15,277 nt of DNA from Clostridia bacterium. GTDB taxonomy: Bacteria > Bacillota > Clostridia > Peptostreptococcales > Anaerovoracaceae. The translations under genes were made by a program, and so were the position numbers. Positions within the stretch are counted from its first letter, which is position 1. Each line of letters opens with the position of its first letter. The stretch spans positions 1-15,277 of the forward strand of contig JAKSSQ010000021.1 of the NCBI GenBank assembly GCA_024403005.1, in the 5' to 3' direction. Positions 1-4,933 of this stretch are shown piece by piece. Below the pieces are notes generated by a model. That model saw only the letters and a program-made list of their open reading frames with translations. It searched no databases and was not told the origin of the DNA.

Positions 1-1
1 C

Positions 2-736
2 TGGCTGGGCTGCGATTCTCCCGTTGCAGCAGGCGCAAAGAGCTACCTGCGCGAACCCTTCGCACCTCCCGTAGCAAAATTCCACGGAGAAAACGGTCTG
101 GGCAATCTGGAAATTCCCCACACGGACAGAAAAGCGGTGGATCTGGTAGGCTGCGAAATGATCTACAAAGCAGCTAAGGAAGCCGGCGGAGAGCTGATTG
201 TGGTCACCGTAGGTCCGGAGACAAACCTGGCCCTGGCCCTTATGAACCACCCCGATTTGCCCTCTTTAATTAAGAAAATCGTGGTAATGGGCGGCTCCAC
301 ATCCTTCGGCAACATTACGCCCCACGCAGAGGCAAACATCGCTCACGACAGATTCGCTGCAGACGTTGTATTTAACAGCGGCGTGCCCATCGACATGATT
401 GGCCTCAACCTTACCCATACCTGCTGCATTTCCGCAGACGAATTCGAAGCACTGGCTACAGAAGCCCGCCCCGAAGTTAAGGCATTTATGAAGGGGCTGG
501 TAGAGTTCCGCAATGGTGAACCCATGCACGATGCAATCGCGCTGGCAACCCTGGTGGACGAAAGCATTACCGAGTGGCAGGACTGCCGCATAAGCATCGA
601 GCTGGCAGATGCAGAAAAGCTGGGCAAGACCCACATTCTGCCGCCGGAAGAAGGAATCAAGCACCGCGTTGCCGTAAAGATGGACCTGGACAGCTACAGA
701 AAAATCTTCGCAGATATGGCAAATTACTACAAATAG
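2..736 (+). CDS. Nucleoside hydrolase, 3' part (5' end outside the window)
   Basis: The reading frame is open from the first bases and runs 244 codons to TAG, so the true start lies upstream. An internal ATG at 137 is not the start, because family-typical sequence precedes it: GCDSPV and VAKFHGENGLGN (positions 62-118). The family hydrolyses the N-glycosidic bond of ribonucleosides in purine and pyrimidine salvage and uses a calcium ion held by aspartates. Visible family motifs are VVMGGS, the AEANIAHD segment, GLNLTH (most relatives have an Asp where this has Asn) and MHDAIAL, which holds the late His-Asp pair. Roughly the first 60-70 residues, including the N-terminal DTDxxxDD metal motif, are off the window. 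Base preference (purine or pyrimidine) cannot be told. A terminator follows directly, so this gene ends its own transcription unit. Confidence 0.92.
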   Translation, partial: WLGCDSPVAAGAKSYLREPFAPPVAKFHGENGLGNLEIPHTDRKAVDLVGCEMIYKAAKEAGGELIVVTVGPETNLALALMNHPDLPSLIKKIVVMGGSTSFGNITPHAEANIAHDRFAADVVFNSGVPIDMIGLNLTHTCCISADEFEALATEARPEVKAFMKGLVEFRNGEPMHDAIALATLVDESITEWQDCRISIELADAEKLGKTHILPPEEGIKHRVAVKMDLDSYRKIFADMANYYK

Positions 737-770
737 CCGCGGAAAATCCGCAAAATAAACCGCATAAATT

Positions 771-809
771 AAGCAGAGCAAATTAGAACTTGCTCTGCTT
801 CTTTTTTTA
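771..809 (+). terminator. Intrinsic terminator after the nucleoside hydrolase gene
   Basis: A perfect 11-bp stem (AAGCAGAGCAA at 771-781 with its complement at 790-800) closes an 8-nt loop and is followed by a run of T at 802-808. It lies 34 bases after the stop codon and separates this gene from the riboswitch and queT downstream. Confidence 0.93.
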
Positions 810-827
810 TGTTAATATTCCCTTTGC

Positions 828-870
828 TGTCAGTTCGAGACCTTCCTGACATAAAACAAAACTAAAGGAG
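828..870 (+). promoter_or_regulatory. Probable preQ1-I riboswitch controlling queT translation
   Basis: The layout matches the small preQ1 class I aptamer. Stem P1 is TGTCAG (828-833) with CTGACA (846-851), and the loop is 12 nt starting TTC and ending in C. This agrees with the class I plan, in which the C just before the 3' strand of P1 contacts preQ1 (here C845). An A-rich tail ending AAAACTAAAGGAG follows, like the family's AAAAAACUAAGGAG. A pseudoknot can form between loop AG (838-839) and tail CT (862-863). Loop CCTT (841-844) could instead pair with AAGG (865-868). The tail merges with the Shine-Dalgarno AAAGGAG, so ligand binding would hide the ribosome site. The match is from memory of the consensus. 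The downstream gene, queT, strongly supports it. Confidence 0.85.
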
Positions 871-879
871 AAAAATTTA

Positions 880-1365
880 ATGAAAGACTCAAAGACACTC
901 AACCTTACGCAGAGCGCAATTATTGCAGCTCTGTACGTGGTGCTTACCATCGCCATAAGCGCAGTTAACCTGGCCAGCGGCGTAATTCAGTTCAGAATTT
1001 CGGAAGCACTCACGATTCTGCCCTTCTTTACTGCGGCTGCTATCCCCGGCCTGGCCGTCGGATGCTTCCTGAGCAACCTGATTACAGGCTGCGCAATGCT
1101 GGACGTAGTATTCGGCACACTGGCAACGCTTATCGGCGCACTGGGAACAAGAGCTTTAAGAAAGAACAGATGGCTCGCTCCCCTGCCCCCGATCCTCGCA
1201 AATGCGTTCATCGTGCCCTTCGTTCTGCGCTACGCTTACGGCGTGCCCGATGCGATCTGGTTCATGGTAATTACCGTTGGAATCGGCGAAATTATCTCCT
1301 GCGGAGTTCTGGGAGAAATGCTCCTTTCCGCGCTCCAGCCCATGAAGGACAGACTGTTTAAATAA
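880..1365 (+). CDS. queT: QueT-family queuosine precursor transporter
   Basis: The 161-residue membrane protein is the substrate-binding S component (QueT family) of an ECF-type importer that brings in queuosine precursors such as preQ1. These are used for tRNA modification, and the protein works with a shared energizing module encoded elsewhere. The sequence is almost wholly hydrophobic, with several membrane segments (about 12-32, 42-68, 72-90, 100-118 and 124-150). It contains the family-typical stretch FRISEALTILPFF at 38-50 and the following AAIPGLAVG. The start is fixed by AAAGGAG nine bases upstream of ATG. The riboswitch directly in front and the length are as expected for the family. 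No queuosine synthesis genes are in view, which fits a salvage transporter. Confidence 0.92.
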   Translation: MKDSKTLNLTQSAIIAALYVVLTIAISAVNLASGVIQFRISEALTILPFFTAAAIPGLAVGCFLSNLITGCAMLDVVFGTLATLIGALGTRALRKNRWLAPLPPILANAFIVPFVLRYAYGVPDAIWFMVITVGIGEIISCGVLGEMLLSALQPMKDRLFK

Positions 1366-1386
1366 ATTTGAGCCCGGAGCTTAACG

Positions 1387-1430
1387 AGGTTTCAAAACGG
1401 CCCGGCTCTGAGCCTGATAAGGTTTCAAAA
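1387..1430. repeat. Two AGGTTTCAAAA direct repeats in the queT 3' UTR
   Basis: The 11-mer AGGTTTCAAAA occurs at 1387-1397 and again at 1420-1430, 33 bp apart. Around them GAGCC and GGCTC blocks alternate (GAGCC at 1370, 1410 and 1436; GGCTC at 1404 and 1453), so several mutually exclusive hairpins are possible. This looks like a local duplication before the terminator; no function is claimed. Confidence 0.6.
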
Positions 1431-1435
1431 TACTA

Positions 1436-1463
1436 GAGCCCTGCAGATGCAGGGCTCGTTTTT
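1436..1463 (+). terminator. Terminator after queT, probably bidirectional
   Basis: GAGCCCTGCA (1436-1445) is perfectly complementary to 1448-1457 and is followed on the + strand by GTTTTT. On the - strand the same hairpin is followed by TAGTATTTT and lies just past the stop codon of the converging methyltransferase gene, so it probably ends both units. Confidence 0.9.
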
Positions 1464-1470
1464 ATTGCTT

Positions 1471-2184
1471 TTATTTCTTTTTCAGCACGACTTTTATAAA
1501 GTTCATGTACTTGCCGCCTCCGGCTTCCATGGCTTTGCGGTCGCCTACGGCGTATTCGTTTTCCTGCTTGAGCCAATCCGCCCAGACTTCTTCGTTAGAA
1601 TCCATTTCGCGGATTTCCAGGATTTCTGCGCCTTTGCTCTGTTCGAAAATTCCGGTCCAGTAGCCGATGTCCTGGATGTAGTCCATCTGCTCGGGTGTCC
1701 AGGAGAGCAGCAGCTCTGCCGGCAGGTTTGCGTGGAGATCTTCCTTCATGCCGGTAATTGCCAGGTAGATGTATCCGCCTTTTTTAATGTACGGAAGCAG
1801 CTTTGCGTCCAGGTATTCGGGGTCTCTGCCGAAATAGTTGTAGGAATCGGTGCAGACGAGGCTGTCGAAGAATTCCTTTTCAAAGGGCATGTTTTCCGCG
1901 TCGGCTTTTACCGGGATAATTTCTGATGGGGTTAGGCCCTCGGATTCGAAGAACTTTTTATTTTCTTCCGGGTCGCTCCACAGGTCGGCTGCGTACACTT
2001 TGTAGCCGTATTCCTTGGCCATGAACACGCTTGTGAGCCCCTGGCCGGAGCCCAGGTCGCATACGGTGTCGCCGGGTTTAATCTTCGCGCCGTCCAGCAG
2101 CTCTTCGCAGAGCTTCACCGGGTTCGGACCCATGATTTTATCCATTAATCTATCGTATTTTCTGCTTTTTTCGTATTCGAACAT
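1471..2184 (-). CDS. SAM-dependent class I methyltransferase
   Basis: This is a 237-residue soluble protein with a Rossmann-type methyltransferase core. Motif I is VCDLGSGQG at 41-49, with the acidic end of strand 2 in YAADLW (Asp67), an ADAENMPF segment at 94-101 and a SYNYFG loop at 114-119. The C-terminal half, with WTPEQMDYIQDIGYW and a WADWLKQENEYAV helix, probably forms the substrate side. The substrate cannot be named. Similar proteins are usually annotated only as methyltransferase-domain proteins or placed near cyclopropane-fatty-acid synthase-like enzymes. The start is supported by AAGGAG, which overlaps the stop codon of the TetR gene just upstream (5-bp gap), so the two genes form one operon. 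The regulator probably controls this enzyme. Confidence 0.9.
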   Translation of the reverse strand: MFEYEKSRKYDRLMDKIMGPNPVKLCEELLDGAKIKPGDTVCDLGSGQGLTSVFMAKEYGYKVYAADLWSDPEENKKFFESEGLTPSEIIPVKADAENMPFEKEFFDSLVCTDSYNYFGRDPEYLDAKLLPYIKKGGYIYLAITGMKEDLHANLPAELLLSWTPEQMDYIQDIGYWTGIFEQSKGAEILEIREMDSNEEVWADWLKQENEYAVGDRKAMEAGGGKYMNFIKVVLKKK

Positions 2185-2189
2185 GTCTA

Positions 2190-2804
2190 TTACTCCTTGA
2201 TTTTTTCAGCAGCCTGCAGTTTATCGATGAAACTGTCGATATAGCTGCAGCAGCTTTTTACCACCGATTTTTTGTCTTCGGCGCCGTCGTAGACGCTGTA
2301 CAGGAGGTGCATGGGGCCGTAGACTTCCCGGGCCAGGTCGTAGGCTTCCGCCCGGTCTTGAGCCAATGCGCAGAACACGTCTGCCATGTAGTCCAGCGGG
2401 CCGGAGCCCAGGTACTGCTGGTAGAGCCTGGCCATTTCCGGGTCTGCAAAATGCTCTAATGTAAGCATTCTGCGGAAATTAGCAGAGAATTCCTCTTCGG
2501 TCCAGTGAGAAAACATGGATTTGCTGAAGATTCTTATGGATTCCAGGTCCACGTCTTCGTAGCTTTCCGGGTTTGCCTCTGCGGTTTCTTCCGGCATGTC
2601 GGCTTCCTGAGCTTCTTCCGCATCCATTTCTTCCATGCGTTTTACTATGCTGTTAAAAATATCGCGCTTGCCTTTATAGTGCTTGTACAGCGATGGCGCC
2701 TTAATGCCCACCGCATCCGCAATCTGTTCTACGCTTACTGCTCCGTAGCCTTTAGCTGCGAAGAGGCGCAGTGCTTCGTTTAAAATTCTATCCTTTGTGT
2801 TCAT
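2190..2804 (-). CDS. TetR/AcrR-family transcriptional regulator
   Basis: The protein has 204 residues. The N-terminal 50 residues are a typical TetR DNA-binding domain: KDRILNEALRLFAAKGYGAVSVEQIADAVGIKAPSLYKHYKGKRDIF in one piece, with the helix-turn-helix at about 25-45. The rest is a helical ligand domain with an acidic linker (about 58-86), and its ligand cannot be inferred. AGGAG five bases before ATG fixes the start. It is the first gene of the operon with the methyltransferase. The promoter in front of it contains an inverted repeat of the right type and place for autorepression. Confidence 0.95.
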   Translation of the reverse strand: MNTKDRILNEALRLFAAKGYGAVSVEQIADAVGIKAPSLYKHYKGKRDIFNSIVKRMEEMDAEEAQEADMPEETAEANPESYEDVDLESIRIFSKSMFSHWTEEEFSANFRRMLTLEHFADPEMARLYQQYLGSGPLDYMADVFCALAQDRAEAYDLAREVYGPMHLLYSVYDGAEDKKSVVKSCCSYIDSFIDKLQAAEKIKE

Positions 2805-2932
2805 CTGAACTCCTGTTTTATTTTGCCGGCAATGTGGTTTCGCGAGTTTTTCTGCAAAATCTCCCGGAAGACGTCTTTCCGGAAGCTTTCGCAGCCGCTC
2901 GGCTCGCGGCTAATACCTATTAGCCTAACCAC
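2805..2932 (-). other. Leader (5' UTR) of the TetR-methyltransferase operon with two hairpins
   Basis: From the -10 box, transcription should begin near 2932, giving an untranslated leader of about 125 nt. It holds a perfect 6-bp hairpin (AGCCGC at 2893-2898 with GCGGCT at 2906-2911, loop 7) and a near-palindrome around GACGTC at about 2863-2881. Neither is followed by a T run on the - strand, so they do not look like terminators. No open reading frame of note is seen here. Confidence 0.55.
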
Positions 2933-2951
2933 GCTTAGATTATAGGCTAAT
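2919..2951. promoter_or_regulatory. Inverted-repeat operator candidate for the TetR protein
   Basis: ATTAGCCTA (2919-2927) and its exact complement TAGGCTAAT (2943-2951) flank a 15-bp centre. The right arm covers the end of the -10 box and part of the spacer, and the left arm lies at or just past the transcription start. A nested CTAA/TTAG pair (2925-2928 and 2935-2938) sits inside. Binding here would block the promoter. That the adjacent TetR protein binds it is inferred. Confidence 0.65.
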
Positions 2952-2967
2952 GGTTGTTAGCTGTCAA
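2939..2967 (-). promoter_or_regulatory. Consensus sigma-A promoter of the TetR operon
   Basis: On the - strand TTGACA (2962-2967) is followed by exactly 17 bp and then TATAAT (2939-2944). All twelve bases match the housekeeping consensus, implying a very strong promoter that would need repression. Confidence 0.93.
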
Positions 2968-3039
2968 GGGCGAATTATAAGTGAAACAGTAAATGTGTCG
3001 CAACCCGTTCTGACCTGGCAGGTTGCAAGGGTGTAAATA

Positions 3040-3370
3040 TACCCGAGATTTGGCGGGCTTGCAGGTTTTGGGTAGTTTTTGCAAGGTGATACCCGAGGAT
3101 TTTTATATTAAAAATCTTTGGGTACATTTCAGAGGTGCGAATATCCGAGAATTAGGAATTTCTAGTTCTTCGGGTATTTCCGCAGCAGTTTTTGCAAAAA
3201 GCAGGCGAAATACAAGCCGCACAAGTTAAAAATATACCCGAGAAATGGCTCTGTAAAATTTCTCGGATACACAAATTTAAAAAGTACCCGAAGAATCGCT
3301 CTGCCAAAATTTTCGGGTACGCAGATAATTAAAAATACCCGAGGAAGCAAATTATACTTCATCTCGGGTA
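3040..3370. repeat. Array of six 35-bp palindromic (hairpin) units
   Basis: Six units, each exactly 35 bp, lie at 3040-3074, 3090-3124, 3142-3176, 3235-3269, 3285-3319 and 3336-3370. Each begins TACCCGAG (variants TATCC, CCGAA) and ends in its complement, CTCGGGTA or a variant. The 19-bp middles differ, but units 4 and 5 share GCTCTG and neighbouring bases and look like recent copies. Spacers are 15, 17, 58, 15 and 16 bp, so the start-to-start steps are 50, 52, 93, 50 and 51. Every unit folds into a stem of about 10-16 pairs. Units 1, 2, 3 and 5 keep pairing on the + strand through G-T wobbles, and unit 4 has a wobble only on the - strand. T runs follow units 4-6 on the - strand and unit 1 on the + strand. 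The array fills the 2968-3411 gap between the TetR promoter and hicB. Apart from a GCAACC/GGTTGC hairpin at 3000-3026 and a TTTTTGCAAAAA palindrome at 3189-3200, I see nothing else there. Confidence 0.92.
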
Positions 3371-3411
3371 TATATCTAGCCAGTTTTCTATTTGTGTGAA
3401 CCAACGCAGCG

Positions 3412-3774
3412 CTATTTCATGTGCATGGCGTCGTATTTTGTAAGCAGGTACAGGCAGTATTGGTTCATGCTGATACCCTCTGCCTTGGAGTGCTCTGCAA
3501 GAGACTTGTGGAGGCTCTTCGGAAGTCTTAGTTTGAATTGTCCAGAATATTTTTCGAGATAATCCGGTTCGTTGATTTCCATACCTTCTTCGAGCGCAGC
3601 CTCCAGCCATGCCCGCTTTGCATCTTCCGCATTGCGCACAGCTTCTTCAATCGTATCGGCAACGGTCAGACAGCCGGGCAGATCCGGGAAAGAAACTGCG
3701 TATCCGCCTTCCTCCGGATCGGGAGTTAATTCCATTTTATAGGGAAGCTTCATGTATTCATCTAATGTTCGCAT
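3412..3774 (-). CDS. hicB: HicB-family antitoxin with ribbon-helix-helix domain
   Basis: This 120-residue protein has two parts. Residues about 10-65 are the HicB fold, with YAVSFPDLPGCLTVADT at 25-41 and then EEAVRNAEDAKRAWLEAALE. Residues 78-115 are a ribbon-helix-helix DNA-binding segment (FKLRLPKSLHKSLAEHSKAEG followed by ISMNQY). HicB proteins neutralise the RNA-cleaving HicA toxin and repress their own operon. AGGAGG six bases before ATG supports this start, which lies 14 bases inside the end of the toxin remnant, the normal hicA-hicB arrangement. The toxin partner is broken, so HicB may be a leftover or may act as a free-standing repressor or as an antitoxin against another HicA. Confidence 0.92.
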   Translation of the reverse strand: MRTLDEYMKLPYKMELTPDPEEGGYAVSFPDLPGCLTVADTIEEAVRNAEDAKRAWLEAALEEGMEINEPDYLEKYSGQFKLRLPKSLHKSLAEHSKAEGISMNQYCLYLLTKYDAMHMK

Positions 3775-3921
3775 CTGCGGCCTCCTCTCGTTCGACTATT
3801 TCTCGAACCTTTTCGACATAAACTTTCTTTATTGGCTTGTGCTTTGGAATCGTAACAGGCTGGCATCCGGGTCTGCCGAAAGGCTTTTCAGATTCTCTAA
3901 TAGTTTTTCCCATTGAGACAT
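3758..3921 (-). pseudogene. hicA: hicA toxin remnant: internal deletion and frameshift
   Basis: The ATG at 3921 has a good ribosome site (GGGGAG, 7 bases away) and opens MSQWEKLLENLKSLSADPDA, the usual N-terminus of one clostridial HicA type, but this frame stops after 30 codons. The C-terminal part (FGRPGCQPVTIPKHKPIKK, then VYVEKVREIVE) is present in a different frame and overlaps hicB as expected. The junction lies near CTTTCGG (about 3874-3881). The missing middle, roughly 30-35 codons, would hold most of the core and the GSSH-type segment with the catalytic histidine. An ATG at 3946 opens a 62-codon frame into the C-terminal part, but its first residues do not look like HicA and it lacks that segment. 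The comparison with intact HicA is from memory of the family. Confidence 0.82.
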
Positions 3922-3937
3922 ATAAAATCTCCCCTAC

Positions 3938-3966
3938 ATAATACATGGTGTTATATATGGTGTCAA
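3938..3966 (-). promoter_or_regulatory. Promoter of the hicA-hicB unit
   Basis: On the - strand TTGACA (3961-3966), a 17-bp spacer and TATTAT (3938-3943) form a near-consensus sigma-A promoter. Transcription would begin about 10 bases before the hicA ATG at 3921, leaving a very short leader. It appears intact although the toxin gene is broken. Confidence 0.82.
3945..3963. promoter_or_regulatory. Direct-repeat operator candidate for HicB
   Basis: ATGGTGT occurs at 3945-3951 and 3957-3963, a 12-bp step, filling the spacer between the -35 and -10 boxes of the hicAB promoter. Ribbon-helix-helix antitoxins commonly bind short repeats over their own promoter; the assignment here is inferred from position only. 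Confidence 0.45.
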
Positions 3967-4032
3967 TTGATTCATAATTTAATCATAACCAATTTTGACC
4001 ACAACGCATAGTTTCCAAATGGGGACAGCCCT

Positions 4033-4071
4033 TACATATAAAGAACCCCGGCCGCAGGCCGGGGGTTCTTT
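4033..4071 (-). terminator. Terminator after the adhesin-sortase genes
   Basis: A GC-rich stem of 14 pairs with one bulged base (4040-4053 with 4057-4071, loop GCA) lies five bases past the sortase stop codon. On the - strand its 3' arm ends TTCTTT, followed by ATATG. The symmetric ends (AAAGAA and TTCTTT) could let it work in both directions. Confidence 0.88.
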
Positions 4072-4075
4072 AAAG

Positions 4076-4933
4076 CTATTTAACTTTTTTCGCGATTACC
4101 ACGAAGCGGCCATCGTCCGTGTGGTAGCTGCAGGTGGAGAGCGTCAGGAGCTGGTCGCCGTAGCTGGCCTCCACGCCGGTCTTAATAACCGAAATCTCCA
4201 TGGCGGCCTTAACGTACTCGTCGAAGACTGCCGGGTCGCTCAGATCGTAGTAATTGTAGTAGCGGAGCCCGTCCTCGCCGGATTTATAAACCTTGCCGTA
4301 GAACGCAGCCATTACCTCGTAAGTGCCATTCGCCTGGAGTGTATCGAACTTGATGGTCTTGTGAGCATCGTAAAAGTACTGCTTAGCGTAGTTTGGCAGC
4401 GAGCCGAACATTGTGCCGTTCTTCATGTGGTGCCCGTAAATTATCAGATTTCCGCCTCCGGCGGTGCATCTGTAATCGGTAAAGAGTGACCCACTCAGCG
4501 AATACTGCTTGTCGAAAGCTTTGCGCAGGTAGTACTGCCCGTCTTTCGGGTTGGACATTACCGGATAGTTAATCTTCGTGCCGTCGATTGCCAGCCAGCC
4601 GTAAAAGTCGCTGTTCATTTCCTTGAGCTTTGCATAGCCGACATTTCTTGCAGGCATGTAAGGCTCGGGAGCTTCGACTGCGGCTTCGGTTGCAATTGGG
4701 TCAACGGGTTCGGCAGAAGGCTTGGCCTCCAGCTCCACAAGCTCGACGCTTGCAGCTTCTTCCAGGATTTTTATCAGCTCATCGTTGGCTTTATCCTCCG
4801 AATGCAGCTCCAGAAAAGTGCTCAGAGCTTTGTAGCCGGACACGACCATCACCAATGCCAATAAGCAAACGAGACCCTTACGTATCAGGGTCTCGTCTTT
4901 ATGTTGTTTTTGTCTTCTAAAAGTCTGTCTCAT
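4076..4933 (-). CDS. srtB: Class B sortase
   Basis: This 285-residue membrane-anchored transpeptidase has a basic N-terminus, one membrane helix at about 19-36, a Glu/Pro/Ala-rich stalk (about 45-95), and the sortase B domain from about 98. Signature pieces are FYGWLAIDGTKINYPVM (110-126), GSLFTDYR (148-155), IIYGHHM with catalytic His168, TLSTCSY with catalytic Cys268, and GRFVVIAKKV with Arg276. It should cleave the sorting signal of its substrate and join it to the cell wall or to another protein. The neighbour, a large surface protein with a C-terminal sorting signal, is the obvious substrate. The ATG comes directly after the adhesin's TAA with no spacing and no good Shine-Dalgarno, which suggests translational coupling. 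Confidence 0.96.
   Translation of the reverse strand: MRQTFRRQKQHKDETLIRKGLVCLLALVMVVSGYKALSTFLELHSEDKANDELIKILEEAASVELVELEAKPSAEPVDPIATEAAVEAPEPYMPARNVGYAKLKEMNSDFYGWLAIDGTKINYPVMSNPKDGQYYLRKAFDKQYSLSGSLFTDYRCTAGGGNLIIYGHHMKNGTMFGSLPNYAKQYFYDAHKTIKFDTLQANGTYEVMAAFYGKVYKSGEDGLRYYNYYDLSDPAVFDEYVKAAMEISVIKTGVEASYGDQLLTLSTCSYHTDDGRFVVIAKKVK

Noticed and set aside
1447..1926. 159-codon + strand frame after queT
   Set aside because: It begins inside the terminator hairpin and runs antisense to the well-supported methyltransferase gene.
3023..3229. 68-codon reading frame on the + strand inside the array
   Set aside because: It is composed of translated hairpin arms and spacers, lacks a Shine-Dalgarno, and resembles no protein I know.
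3040..3370. CRISPR array
   Set aside because: The 35-bp units are imperfect palindromes with different middles, and the spacers are only 15-17 bp (one of 58). CRISPR needs near-identical direct repeats with longer unique spacers, and no cas genes are nearby.
3162..3404. 80-codon reading frame on the - strand with a 17-residue periodicity
   Set aside because: The periodicity is just the 51-bp step of the hairpin array read in frame. There is no good ribosome site and no recognisable protein.
3758..3946. Intact small 62-residue gene upstream of hicB
   Set aside because: Its first part is out of frame with the HicA N-terminus that has the good ribosome site at 3921, and only its end resembles HicA. 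A deleted pseudogene explains both parts.
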